A DNA stretch of 64,000 nt from CAWDVH01 sp963805705 (GTDB lineage: Bacteria; Actinomycetota; Actinomycetes; Streptosporangiales; Streptosporangiaceae). The stretch is taken from NCBI GenBank assembly GCA_963805705.1, contig CAWDVH010000001.1, positions 2,604,001 to 2,668,000 on the forward strand. Direction: 5' to 3'. The notes under the pieces were generated by a model. That model was not told the DNA's origin, did not search any database, and worked only from the letters and a program-made list of their open reading frames with translations. Position 1 is the stretch's first letter, and every line of letters starts with the position of its first letter. Shown here piece by piece: positions 41,619 through 51,459 of the stretch. The position numbers and the translations under genes were made by a program.

Positions 41619-42212
41619 CTAGCCGCGGTCCATCAGCGCGACTCCGGCACCGAGTTTCCGCGCCGTGACCGGGCCGAATATCCGCCGGACGATGCGATGC
41701 CGCGCATTGAGGAAGAAAGTCTGCGGCAGCGCCTGCACGCCGTAGGAGGTCGTGGCGGGGGCGGGAAACGGGTCCATCCCGACCGGATACCGCACGCCGG
41801 CGGCTCTCAGGAACCGCAGGGCCGGAGCAACCTGGTCGTTGGCGTCGATCCCGACGACCAGGACCCGTCCCTGGCGAGCATGGTAGAACCGCGCGATCAG
41901 CGGCGTCTCCCGCTTGCAGGGGGCGCACCAGGAGGCGAAGAAGTTGATGATGACCGGCCGGCCGGCGTAAGCGGCCAGGGAGACCTGCTGACCCGGATGG
42001 CCGAGCTCTCGCAGGGTGAAGTTCGCGGCCCGCGGCGGTGTCGGCCGCGTGGCCGGCGTCCCGCTGCCGGTCAGCGACACCACCGCGATAAAGGCCAGCA
42101 CGAGCGCGGCCACCGCATAGATGATCTTGGCCGTCGGGCTGAGCCCGCGCAGCCTGGCGCTCCAGCCGTGCCGCGCCGTCAGCGGCGGGGCCTGTCCTTC
42201 CTGGCCGGTCAT
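41619..42212 (-). CDS. TlpA/ResA-like membrane-anchored thioredoxin
   Basis: 197 residues. N-terminal anchor helix (about 29-47, KIIYAVAALVLAFIAVVSL), then a thioredoxin fold facing outside with the redox motif W-C96-A-P-C99, the cis-Pro region ALPQTFFL and strand IIRRI-type end. It likely reduces disulfides in envelope proteins, for example in cytochrome c or oxidase assembly; the divergent ctaB neighbour supports a link to respiration. ATG 42212 has GGGAG 6 nt upstream. Confidence 0.82.
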   Translation of the reverse strand: MTGQEGQAPPLTARHGWSARLRGLSPTAKIIYAVAALVLAFIAVVSLTGSGTPATRPTPPRAANFTLRELGHPGQQVSLAAYAGRPVIINFFASWCAPCKRETPLIARFYHARQGRVLVVGIDANDQVAPALRFLRAAGVRYPVGMDPFPAPATTSYGVQALPQTFFLNARHRIVRRIFGPVTARKLGAGVALMDRG

Positions 42213-42464
42213 CGTCTCTCCCGGTTGGTGCCGATGGCCAGTATCGCCTGGCCGGGTACTGGCCGCCTCCGGCGGGGCGGCCCGGACCTGCCGGGCACCG
42301 GGCGAGGGCCGGCCGGGCGCCGGCCGGAGTCGCGCGCCGAGCCCGCAGGGCCGGCTCGGGCCGCCAATGCCGACGCCGGTAGCGTATCTGGACGGGGCAG
42401 TAGTCCAGATGGTGACGGCCAGCCCGGCCGGGACATCATCGGCAGATGGCACGGAGGCCAGCGA

Positions 42465-43444
<980 letters not shown>

Positions 43445-43445
43445 C

Positions 43446-43484
43446 CGCAGCGCCGGTCCTCCTGGCGCAGCGCCGGTCCTCCTG
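43446..43484. repeat. 20-bp tandem duplication after ctaB
   Basis: CGCAGCGCCGGTCCTCCTG occurs at 43446-43464 and 43466-43484, starting 2 nt after the ctaB stop. Confidence 0.85.
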
Positions 43485-43522
43485 ATGTGCCGCCGGTCAC
43501 GCCGCGGGTTCATGATGGCCTG

Positions 43523-45112
43523 GTGAGCGATCGCCCCGTATACACCAGGCGAGGGTTCCTGGGCCGCGCCGCCGCGGCCGCCGCGCTACCGGGCGCCGTC
43601 GCCGCCTGCTCGAACGGGCCAGGCCCGCCCGGTCCCGCGCACGCGACCGCGCCGGCCCCAGCGCGCCGCCGCCCGGCCGCCGAGAACTCGCTGCCCGGCG
43701 ACCCGCACTGGGATATCACGCACCGGGGCGCCCCGGACGCCATCATGGGCTACGCGGGGCAGGCGTCTGTGCTGGCGGGCGAGCCGGTCACGCTGCATGT
43801 ATCGACGACGTCGTCAGCGTTCCGGGTCATCGCGTTCCGGATGGGATGGTACCGCGGCGACCTGGCCCGCCGGGTGTGGGAGTCGGGCCCGGTGCGGGGA
43901 CACCGGCAGCGGGGGCCAGCCAGGCTAGCGGCGACCAACACGATCGTCACCACCTGGGAGCCGTCGCTGGCCATTGCGACCGATGCCTGGCCGGAAGGCT
44001 GCTACCTGCTCCGGCTGGACGCGGACTCGGGCGCGCAGCGCTTCGTGCCGCTCACCGTGCGGTCGCCGAGCACGGCGGGGAAGGTCGTGATCAAGAACTC
44101 CGTGTCCACCTGGCAGGCCTACAACACCTGGGGCGGATATGACCTGTACAACGGCCCCGGCGGGACGGGCGACTACGACAACCGCTCGCTGGCGGTCAGC
44201 CTGGACCGGCCGTACGACCAGGAAGGCGCGTATCTCTTCCTGATCTACGAGCGCAAGGTGATCGAGCTCGCCGAGCGCATAGGCATGCCGCTCGGCTACG
44301 AGACCAGCCAGGACATCGCCCGCGACGACCGCCTGCTGGACGGGGCCAGCGCGCTGATCTCGCTCGGCCACGATGAGTACTGGACGCCGGCCGAGCGCGC
44401 GCACGTCACCACGGCCAGGGACGCGGGGGTCAACATCGCGTTCCTCGGGGCCAACGCCATGTTCCGGCGGACCCGGCTGGCCCCGACGAAGCTGGGCCCT
44501 GACCGCCTCATCATCTGCTACAAGACCAGCTACCGGCGCGATCCGATGTACGGCCGGGATAACGCGCTGGTGACCAACGACTTCCGGGAGCCGCCCCATC
44601 CTGACCCGGAATCGTCGCTCACCGGCACCCTGTATGAATCCAATCCGACGAGCGCCGCCTACGTCGTGGCCAGCCCGGACGCCTGGCTCTTCCAGGGAAC
44701 CGGGGTGCGCGCGGGCACGCGGTTTCCTGGGCTGGTCGGAGTCGAGTACGACCGCGTGAACCCGGGCTCGCCGGTCCAGCGGCCGATCGAGGTCCTGTCG
44801 CATTCGCCGCTGACCTGCCGCGGCGTGCGCAGTTACGGCGATTCCGCCTACTACACGCACGCGGGCGGGGCCGGTGTATTCAATGCGGGAACGAATCGCT
44901 GGGTGCCGTCTTTCGGCGGCTACTTCCGCTACGGCATCGACCGGCGCTGCGCTGCCTTTACCCGGCGGGTTACCCGCAATCTCCTGCGCGGGTTCGCCGA
45001 CGGCCCGGCCGCGGCCCGCCACCCGGCGCGCGACAACCTGCATGCGATGCGCGAGTGGGCGGGCGACCCGGTCGCGGCCCGCCACGATCTCTGGTCTCCC
45101 TCCCGCCGGTGA
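43523..45112 (+). CDS. Tat-exported lipoprotein with N,N-dimethylformamidase beta-subunit-like domain
   Basis: 529 residues. Signal: twin arginine in YTRRGFLGR, hydrophobic stretch, then a lipobox-like AVAAC (Cys29), so a Tat lipoprotein on the outer face. The mature part matches the C-terminal domain of N,N-dimethylformamidase large subunits (beta-sandwich then Rossmann-like region; STWQAYNTWGGYDLY, LISLGHDEYWTPAER, NIAFLGANAMFRR). Metal ligands of true DMFase (Tyr/Tyr/Glu) cannot be verified here. The role is probably not DMF hydrolysis; exported members are of unknown function. The GTG at 43523 gives a compact Tat peptide; a longer frame starts at 43487. Confidence 0.75.
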   Translation: MSDRPVYTRRGFLGRAAAAAALPGAVAACSNGPGPPGPAHATAPAPARRRPAAENSLPGDPHWDITHRGAPDAIMGYAGQASVLAGEPVTLHVSTTSSAFRVIAFRMGWYRGDLARRVWESGPVRGHRQRGPARLAATNTIVTTWEPSLAIATDAWPEGCYLLRLDADSGAQRFVPLTVRSPSTAGKVVIKNSVSTWQAYNTWGGYDLYNGPGGTGDYDNRSLAVSLDRPYDQEGAYLFLIYERKVIELAERIGMPLGYETSQDIARDDRLLDGASALISLGHDEYWTPAERAHVTTARDAGVNIAFLGANAMFRRTRLAPTKLGPDRLIICYKTSYRRDPMYGRDNALVTNDFREPPHPDPESSLTGTLYESNPTSAAYVVASPDAWLFQGTGVRAGTRFPGLVGVEYDRVNPGSPVQRPIEVLSHSPLTCRGVRSYGDSAYYTHAGGAGVFNAGTNRWVPSFGGYFRYGIDRRCAAFTRRVTRNLLRGFADGPAAARHPARDNLHAMREWAGDPVAARHDLWSPSRR

Positions 45113-45137
45113 CCCAAGCGCCCGGCGCGGCCCGCTT

Positions 45138-45152
45138 CCCGGCGAGGCCGGG
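45138..45152. terminator. Weak hairpin after the DMFase-like gene
   Basis: CCCGGC-GAG-GCCGGG, a 6-bp stem with a 3-nt loop 26 nt past the stop, within a GGCGCGGCC-rich repeat patch. Confidence 0.3.
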
Positions 45153-45207
45153 CGCGGCCCGCGGTCAGGCGCGGCCTGCGGCCGGTCGTGCGCCGGCCAG
45201 CCGGTCG

Positions 45208-45222
45208 TATGCTGAGGAGCAT
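45208..45222 (+). promoter_or_regulatory. -10-like TATGCT overlapping a small dyad before the LolA-like gene
   Basis: TATGCT (45208-45213) overlaps the dyad ATGCT-GAGG-AGCAT (45209-45222), about 40 nt upstream of the LolA-like start. Confidence 0.3.
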
Positions 45223-45257
45223 GCCGGCTGAGAGTTCGGCGGGCAGTCGGAGGTGGC

Positions 45258-46667
45258 GTGATGAACCGGTCGCGCAGGTTCCCCCGCTGGGGGAGATGGG
45301 CGATTCCGGCCGGGACGGTGGCCGTGGTCGGGATGGTCATCGCCGGTTCCATGATCGCTGGCGCCGCGGCTGCTCCCGCTCTGCCCGCGCGCAGCGCGGC
45401 CCAGTTGCTCGCGGGCATCGCCGAGGTCACGGCACCGCCGGCCTCGCTCAGCGGCGTGATCGTCGAGTCCGCCTCCCTGGGGCTGCCGCAGCTCCCGGAC
45501 ACCGGCACCGGGCCGCCTGGTTACTCCCTGCTGGCTGGCACTCACACGTTCAGGGTCTGGTACGCGGGGCCTGAGCACGTCCGGATCGCGGTTCCGGTGG
45601 CGCTGGGGGAGACCGACCTGCGGCGAGACGGGCGGCAGGTCTGGCTCTGGGACAGCGGCACGCAGACGGCCACCCGTATCGTGCTGCCCGCCCGCCCGGC
45701 CGGCCCTGGCCGCTTCACCGGCCCTGGCGGGCCGCCCGGATCTGGCGGCCCGGCCGGCTCAGGCCATGGCCCGGCGGGCCCTGGCGCGGCGAGTCCCCGC
45801 TTCCGGGTCCCGCTGACTCCGCAGCAGGCGGCCCGGCAGGTGCTGGCCGCGGTCGGGCCGACCACCACCGTGAGCGTGCAGCGCAGCGTCATGGTCGCGG
45901 GCCAGGCCGCCTACCAGCTGGCGATCGCGCCGAAGGACAGCCGCTCGCTGATCGGCCAGATCCGGATCGCGCTCGACGCGCACGGCTACCTGCCCCTGCG
46001 GCTTCAGGTCTTCGCCCGCGGCGCGGCCAGCCCGGCATACCAGGTGGGGTTCACCAGCCTGTCGTTCGCCCGGCCCGCCGCGTCGAACTTCACGTTCACG
46101 CCGCCGCCCGGCGCCCGGGTGCGCAGCTTCCGGGCTCCCGGTCCCGCCCGAGCCCGGTTCCTGCCGGGCAGCCCGCAGACCGGGGACAGTTCCGACAACC
46201 GGCCCGCGCTGCGGAACCAGCCCAAGGCCGGCATCAGCTTCCTGCCCGCACCCCCCGCCGCCGCCGGGGCGGAGCAGGCGCTGCGCTCCGCTGCCCACCC
46301 TGGCGTCAGGCGCCCCGCCTTCCCGATGGCCCCGATGGTGATCGGCACGGGCTGGCTCTCGGTGCTCGTGCTGCCGGCTCAGCAGCCAGGTTCCTCGCTG
46401 GCCGCGCTGCCGAGCGGCTCGGCCAACGCCGGGTCGCCGGGCTCCGTTACCTCGACGCAGACCAGTGCCGGCCCGGCCGGACCCGGGCCGGGCGTCGCGG
46501 TCCTGCGCGCCCTGCTGCGTGTGGCCGCGCCGGTGCACGGCTCATGGGGGAGCGGCCGGCTGCTGCGGACCAGCCTGCTGTCGGCTCTCTTCCTGAGCAA
46601 CGGCCATGTGCTGATCGGCGCGGTGACCCCATCGGTTCTGTACGCCGACGCGGCGAAGGTCAAGTGA
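45258..46667 (+). CDS. LolA-like (outer-membrane lipoprotein carrier-like) exported protein
   Basis: 469 residues. Signal anchor or signal peptide about 12-38. The N-terminal half (45-295) follows the LolA/LppX-like half-barrel pattern: AAQLLAGIAEV, HTFRVWYAGPEHVRIAV, RQVWLWDSGTQTATRI, a disordered GPGG insert, then RSLIGQIRIALDAHGYLPLRLQV and YQVGFTSLSFARPAASNFTF. The C-terminal part (about 335-465) ends with IGAVTPSVLYADAAKV. In a monoderm such proteins carry lipids or lipoproteins or act on sigma factors. GTG/ATG start with GGAGG upstream. The stop overlaps the ABC ATPase start as GTGA, a strong sign of joint function. Confidence 0.7.
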   Translation: MMNRSRRFPRWGRWAIPAGTVAVVGMVIAGSMIAGAAAAPALPARSAAQLLAGIAEVTAPPASLSGVIVESASLGLPQLPDTGTGPPGYSLLAGTHTFRVWYAGPEHVRIAVPVALGETDLRRDGRQVWLWDSGTQTATRIVLPARPAGPGRFTGPGGPPGSGGPAGSGHGPAGPGAASPRFRVPLTPQQAARQVLAAVGPTTTVSVQRSVMVAGQAAYQLAIAPKDSRSLIGQIRIALDAHGYLPLRLQVFARGAASPAYQVGFTSLSFARPAASNFTFTPPPGARVRSFRAPGPARARFLPGSPQTGDSSDNRPALRNQPKAGISFLPAPPAAAGAEQALRSAAHPGVRRPAFPMAPMVIGTGWLSVLVLPAQQPGSSLAALPSGSANAGSPGSVTSTQTSAGPAGPGPGVAVLRALLRVAAPVHGSWGSGRLLRTSLLSALFLSNGHVLIGAVTPSVLYADAAKVK

Positions 46668-47713
46668 GTCCGGCCCAGCCGCCTTCCGCCCGCAGAGACG
46701 AGATCAGCTTCGGCCGCGCCGCTCTGGCGGCTCCCGCGCGCGGGCCGGCCGGCACCAGCGAGCCGGCGATCGGTGCCAGCCGCCCGCTGGCCATCGCCAC
46801 CAGCGGGCTGACCAAGCGGTTCCGCAGCGGGCAGGTGGCTGTCGACAGCATCGGCCTGGCTGTCCCGCGCGGCTGCGTCTACGGCTTCCTGGGCCCGAAC
46901 GGATCAGGCAAGACCACCACGATCCGGATGCTGCTCGGCCTGGTGCAGCCGACCAGCGGGAGCCACCAGCTGCTCGGCGAGACCATGCCGGCCGGGCTGA
47001 ATACCGTCCTGCCCAGAGTCGGATCGCTGGTCGAGGGCCCGGCCTTCTACTCCTTCCTGTCCGGCCGGGCCAACCTGGCCAGGTGCGACGCCGCGGACCG
47101 TACCGCCGACCCGCGGACGGCCGCGGCCAGGATCGGCCAGGCGATGGAACGGGTCGGCCTGCCCCCTGGGGCCAGCAAGCACTACCGTGCCTACTCGCTC
47201 GGCATGAAGCAGCGGCTGGCGATCGCCGCCGGACTGCTGCGGCCCCGCGAGCTGATGATCCTGGACGAGCCGACCAACGGCCTGGACCCGCAGGGCACCA
47301 GGGAGGTGCGCGGCCTGATCCGCCAGATCGCCGCCGACGGCATCACGGTGTTCGTCTCCTCGCACCTGCTCGCCGAGGTGGAGCAGATCTGCTCGCACGT
47401 CGGCGTGATGCGGACCGGAGCCCTGGTCTTCCAGGGCACCCTGGAGGAGCTGCGCGGCGGCGGCGTCACCCGGATCCTGGTCCGAACGGCCGAGCCCGCG
47501 CTGGCGTCCCGGGTACTGGCCGGGCTCGGGCTCGAGGATATCCAGCCCGCCGGGCAGCAGGTAAGCGCCCGCCTGGACGGCCAGGCGCCCGAGGTGATCT
47601 GCGCGCAGCTCGTGCACGCGGGGGTCCCGGTCGCCGGGCTGGAGACGCCGCGGCCCAGCCTGGAGGACCTGTTCGTCGAGCTCACCGGCGAGGGCTTCGA
47701 TGTCAACGGCTAG
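46664..47713 (+). CDS. ABC transporter ATP-binding protein (ABC-2 type exporter)
   Basis: 349 residues. After a 40-residue disordered N-terminus come Walker A GPNGSGKTTT, the signature YSLGMKQRL (LGMKQ instead of SGGQ, common in DrrA-like exporters), Walker B LMILDEPTNGLDP and the switch His in VSSHLL. The C-terminal DUF4162-like domain (about 265-345) resembles those of drug and lipid exporters. GTG start overlaps the LolA-like stop by 4 nt and the permease start overlaps its end by 14 nt, so the three genes are one translational unit. Confidence 0.88.
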   Translation: MSPAQPPSARRDEISFGRAALAAPARGPAGTSEPAIGASRPLAIATSGLTKRFRSGQVAVDSIGLAVPRGCVYGFLGPNGSGKTTTIRMLLGLVQPTSGSHQLLGETMPAGLNTVLPRVGSLVEGPAFYSFLSGRANLARCDAADRTADPRTAAARIGQAMERVGLPPGASKHYRAYSLGMKQRLAIAAGLLRPRELMILDEPTNGLDPQGTREVRGLIRQIAADGITVFVSSHLLAEVEQICSHVGVMRTGALVFQGTLEELRGGGVTRILVRTAEPALASRVLAGLGLEDIQPAGQQVSARLDGQAPEVICAQLVHAGVPVAGLETPRPSLEDLFVELTGEGFDVNG

Positions 47714-48569
47714 GACGGCCGCCGCGCCGTGGCGCCCGGCGCCCCTCCGGGCCTGGCTGCGGCTGCTGCGATCCGAGCTTGGCCTCACTTTCCTTCGGTG
47801 GCGCAACATTGCCCTGCTCGCGGTGCTGGCCGTCATCCCGGCGCTGATCGGCTTCGCGCTGTGGCTGGCGGCGCCTGCCGGGGGCGGCGACGGCCAGGGC
47901 CCCCCGTTCCTCGACCAGGTCGCCGGCAATGGCGTCTTCCTCGCTTTCCTGGCCCTGGTCGTCATGCTCACCCTGGTGCTGCCGCTGGCCGTCGCGGTGG
48001 TGGCCGGCGACAGCATCGCGGGCGAGGCCGGGCACGGCACGCTGCGCTACCTGCTGACCGTCCCGGCCGGCCGGACCAGGCTGCTCGGCATCAAGTACGT
48101 GGCCCTGGTCGTGTTCTGCGCCTGCGCCTGCCTGCTGGTCGCGGGCGTGGCCCTGGCGGCGGGGGCGCTGCTCTTCGGAGTCGGGCCGGTGACGCTGCTC
48201 TCGGGAACGACCATCTCGCTGGCCGCGGGCCTGCTGCGGCTGCTGCTGGTGACCCTGTATGTCGCCGCGGCGATGGCGGCGCTGGCGGCGATCGGCCTGG
48301 CGATCTCGACGCTGACCGAGCACGCCATCGCGGCCATCGCGACCCTGCTGGTCATCGCGGTCGGCAGTGAGGTGGCCGACAGCGTTCCGCAGTTCGCCGT
48401 GATCCATCCTTATCTGCCGACGCACTGGTGGCTGTCGTTCGATGGATTGCTGCGGGCGCCGGTCGCGTGGCCGGACGTGCTGCACGGACTGTTGTCGTTT
48501 GGCGTATATGTCATTATTTTCGGGGCGCTGGCCTGGGCTCGGATCACTACCGCCGATGTGACCAGCTGA
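47700..48569 (+). CDS. ABC-2 type transporter permease
   Basis: 289 residues with six TM helices. The N-terminal amphipathic segment RLLRSELGLTFLRWRN, TM1 IALLAVLAVIPALIGFALWL, and the intracellular AGDSIAGEAGHGTLRYLLTVPAGRTRLLGIKY are characteristic of ABC-2 permeases of the NatB/CcmB-like type. It partners the preceding ATPase (14-nt overlap). The cargo is unknown; the adjacent LolA-like protein suggests a lipid or lipid-linked product. Confidence 0.85.
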   Translation: MSTARTAAAPWRPAPLRAWLRLLRSELGLTFLRWRNIALLAVLAVIPALIGFALWLAAPAGGGDGQGPPFLDQVAGNGVFLAFLALVVMLTLVLPLAVAVVAGDSIAGEAGHGTLRYLLTVPAGRTRLLGIKYVALVVFCACACLLVAGVALAAGALLFGVGPVTLLSGTTISLAAGLLRLLLVTLYVAAAMAALAAIGLAISTLTEHAIAAIATLLVIAVGSEVADSVPQFAVIHPYLPTHWWLSFDGLLRAPVAWPDVLHGLLSFGVYVIIFGALAWARITTADVTS

Positions 48570-48677
48570 CCTCGGAGGGCTGAATCCGCCCGCCCGCCGC
48601 CGTCCGGCAGGTGTCCGGGCCCGCGGGCAGGGAAGGTACTAGCCACGGGTCAGGGGCGGCGAAGGGGTGTGCGCCTG

Positions 48678-49238
48678 ATGAGCGGATACAGTCCAGCCAG
48701 GAAGACCACCGCCAAAAGCCAGAATCGCGGCGATGCGCGCCGGGTCGTCGCGCAGGGCCCGGCCAAGCCGGTCGGCCCGGTCGGTGGCCGGGCGCGCCGG
48801 GCCACCGCCAGATCCGGGATCGGCTCGGCGCCGGCTCAGGCCGTCCCGGCTCAGGCCAGCGCGGCTCAGGCCAGCTCGGCTCAGGCCGGCGCCAGCGACA
48901 CGGCCGGCCCGCTGGGAGCCGAGCCGCCGGCCCAGCGCACCTACGTGGCCAGGGAACATCTGCGCAAGGACATCGGCAGCCGGGTCCTCGTGCTGGACCT
49001 GGCGGCGCCGGACGCGCCGGCCGGCGCGCCCGTCCCGTCCCGCGACCCTGACGGCGTCCTGCTGCAGTTCGTCGCCGAGTGCGTCACTCACCATGAACGC
49101 AAGTACCTGTGCGCGTACGCCACGGCGTGCCGGGCCGCCAAGGCGTCGCACCAGTGGTGCCCAGGCTGCAAGCGCGAGCGGGCCCGCCACCACAGGCTGC
49201 ACAGCACGGCCAGCGCCCAGTCGAGCCCGAAGCGCTGA
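48678..49238 (+). CDS. Cys/His-rich protein with disordered N-terminus, function unknown
   Basis: 186 residues. Residues 1-80 are basic then Ala/Gln/Ser-rich with four in-frame pentapeptide-pair repeats. The conserved-looking part starts at RTYVAREHLRKDIG and ends in a possible metal site: FVAECVTHHERKYLCAYATA, CRAAKAS, HQWCPGCKRER. The C-P-G-C pair plus upstream Cys/His residues suggest a zinc knuckle. No TM segment. ATG 48678 has AAGGGG 10 nt upstream; GTG 48669 is possible. It precedes the DinG-type helicase by 57 nt on the same strand, so a DNA or RNA role is conceivable. I recognise no family. Confidence 0.55.
   Translation: MSGYSPARKTTAKSQNRGDARRVVAQGPAKPVGPVGGRARRATARSGIGSAPAQAVPAQASAAQASSAQAGASDTAGPLGAEPPAQRTYVAREHLRKDIGSRVLVLDLAAPDAPAGAPVPSRDPDGVLLQFVAECVTHHERKYLCAYATACRAAKASHQWCPGCKRERARHHRLHSTASAQSSPKR
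48832..48891. repeat. Four 15-bp tandem repeats in the Cys/His-rich gene
   Basis: CGGCTCAGGCC(A/G/T)(G/C)(C/T)(G/C) type units at 48832, 48847, 48862 and 48877, encoding an Ala/Gln/Ser linker in frame. Confidence 0.8.
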
Positions 49239-49295
49239 CTACCGCCGGCCAGTGGATGCTGGCCGGCGGCGCCCGGCGCGATAGCGTCTTGCTGC

Positions 49296-51386
49296 GTGGC
49301 CCCCGGTAATGTCCCAGAGCTCGCCGAAGTCCGTGTCCTGCTCGCCTCGGCGGTGGCCAGCATTGGCGGCGCGGAGCGGCCAGGGCAGGTCACGATGACC
49401 GAGGCCGTTCAGCGGGCGATCGAGACTGGCGAGCATCTGGCCGTTCAGGCCGGGACGGGGACCGGCAAGTCCCTGGCCTACCTCGTCCCCGCGGTGCGCC
49501 ACGCCATCACGCAGAACGCCACGGTCGTGGTCTCCACCGCCACCATCGCACTGCAGCGCCAGCTCATCGACCGCGACCTGCCGCGGCTGGCTGCGGCCCT
49601 GGAGCCCGAGCTCGGCCGTGCGCCGGTCTTCGCGATCCTCAAGGGCCGCCGCAACTACCTGTGCCTGCAGCGCCTGCGGGGCGGCGCGCCGGAGGACCCC
49701 GAGGAGACGCTCTTCGATCCCCGCTCGGTCTCGGCCACCGGCCGCCAGGTGCAGCGGCTGCACGAGTGGGCGGAGACGACCGGCACCGGTGATCGGGACG
49801 AGCTCGTGCCGGGCGTGCCCGAGCAGGCCTGGCGCCAGGTCGCGGTGACCGCGCGGGAGTGCATCGGGGCGCAGCGCTGCCCGTTCGGGACCCGGTGCTT
49901 CGCCGAGCGGGCGCGCGAGGAGGCCGGCCACGCGGACGTCGTCGTGACCAATCACGCGCTGCTGGCCATCGACGCGCTCGAGGACTTCGATGTCCTGCCT
50001 GAGCACGACGTGGTGATCATCGACGAGGCGCATGACCTGGTCGACCGGGTGACGTCGGTCGCTTCCGCCGAGCTGTCCGCGGCCGCCGCCGAGGCCGCCG
50101 CGCGCCGCTGCGGACGCATGATCTCCGAGACGGAGATTGCCAGGCTCAGGGAGGCGGGCGAGGCCGCCGCGCGGGTCCTGGCCGAGGTCCCGGCCGGGCG
50201 CATCGACACACTGCCCGAGCCACTGGCCGCGTCGGTCGCAGCCGCCCGCGACGCCGCGGCCCGCTGCGCCGCTGACCTACGCACCAGCGCGAAAAACACC
50301 GAAGACGAGCCAGAACGGCTAGCGGCGCGCCGGTCCGCCCTCGCCGCGCTAGACGAGCTGAGCAGCGCGGCCGACCGGATCCTCGGCGCGTTCGGCGCGG
50401 ACATCGCCGCCCGCTCCGACGTGGTGTGGATGGACCGGCCGGTGACCGAGGAGTCATCCAGGCCGCCCACGCTGCGGGTGGCGCCGCTGCAGGTCGGCAG
50501 CCTGCTGGCCGCGCGCCTGTTCAGCCAGCGGACGGTGACGCTGACCTCGGCGACGCTGGCGCTCGGCGGCTCGTTCGACCCGCTGGCCCGCCAGTGGGGC
50601 CTGCCGCTGGCCGGGCCGCCCGCTGCCGCTGCCGCTGCCGCTGGCTCTGGCACTGCGGCTGCGGCTGGCTCTGACACCGGCACTGCGGCTGGCTCGGGCA
50701 CTACCGCTGAGCCGCACTCGATGGAGTGGACCGGGATCGATGTCGGCTCCCCGTTCGACCATCCCCGCAGCGGCATCCTGTATGTCGCGCGGCATCTGCC
50801 GCCGCCGGGCCGCGACGGGCTGCAGCAGCCCTACCTGGATGAGCTGTGCGAGCTGATCACGGCCGCCGGCGGCCGTACGCTCGGCCTGTTCTCCTCGATG
50901 CGGGCCGCGCGGCAGGCGGCGGACGAGCTGAGCGGGCGCATCGGCCAGCAGCTGCTGTGCCAGGGGGACGACTCGACCGGGCAGCTGGTGAGCCAGTTCG
51001 CCGCGGACGAGACCAGCTGCCTGTTCGGCACCCTGTCGCTGTGGCAGGGAGTCGACGTGCCGGGCCGGTCCCTTCAGCTGGTGGTGATCGACCGGATCCC
51101 GTTCCCGCGCCCCGATGACCCGCTGGCCTCGGCCCGCCAGCGAGCCGTGGCGGCACGCGGGGGCAACGGGTTCATGACCGTGGCGGCCGCCCAGGCGGCC
51201 CTGCTGCTGGCCCAGGGAACCGGGCGGCTGCTGCGCACGATGAGCGACCGGGGAGTCGTCGCGATCCTTGACCCGCGCCTGGTGACGGCGCGGTACGGCA
51301 GCTTCCTGCGGGCGTCGCTGCCGCCGTTCTGGACGACCACCGACCCCGAGGTCGTCCGCGGCGCGCTCCGCCGCCTCGCAGGCTGA
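49296..51386 (+). CDS. DinG/XPD-type ATP-dependent DNA helicase
   Basis: 696 residues, superfamily 2 with a likely 4Fe-4S cluster. Walker A AGTGTGKSLAYL (near residue 56), Fe-S cysteines in NYLCLQR and ECIGAQRCPFGTRCF, DEAH box IIDEAHDL near 243, motif III LTSATLALGG, and C-terminal motifs V-VI (GTLSLWQGVDVPG, QGTGRLLRT, with Q-G-x-G-R arginine). It unwinds 5'-3', probably R-loops or damaged DNA. An Ala/Gly/Ser/Thr low-complexity insert of about 30 residues (near 443-472) interrupts the fold after motif III. GTG start; no strong SD. Confidence 0.87.
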   Translation: MAPGNVPELAEVRVLLASAVASIGGAERPGQVTMTEAVQRAIETGEHLAVQAGTGTGKSLAYLVPAVRHAITQNATVVVSTATIALQRQLIDRDLPRLAAALEPELGRAPVFAILKGRRNYLCLQRLRGGAPEDPEETLFDPRSVSATGRQVQRLHEWAETTGTGDRDELVPGVPEQAWRQVAVTARECIGAQRCPFGTRCFAERAREEAGHADVVVTNHALLAIDALEDFDVLPEHDVVIIDEAHDLVDRVTSVASAELSAAAAEAAARRCGRMISETEIARLREAGEAAARVLAEVPAGRIDTLPEPLAASVAAARDAAARCAADLRTSAKNTEDEPERLAARRSALAALDELSSAADRILGAFGADIAARSDVVWMDRPVTEESSRPPTLRVAPLQVGSLLAARLFSQRTVTLTSATLALGGSFDPLARQWGLPLAGPPAAAAAAAGSGTAAAAGSDTGTAAGSGTTAEPHSMEWTGIDVGSPFDHPRSGILYVARHLPPPGRDGLQQPYLDELCELITAAGGRTLGLFSSMRAARQAADELSGRIGQQLLCQGDDSTGQLVSQFAADETSCLFGTLSLWQGVDVPGRSLQLVVIDRIPFPRPDDPLASARQRAVAARGGNGFMTVAAAQAALLLAQGTGRLLRTMSDRGVVAILDPRLVTARYGSFLRASLPPFWTTTDPEVVRGALRRLAG

Positions 51387-51459
51387 GCCGGCCGTCCTCC
51401 TGGGCCAGCGCCGCGCGCCCTCCGGCCGAGATTCTGCCGAGGCCATGACCTAGCCAGGC

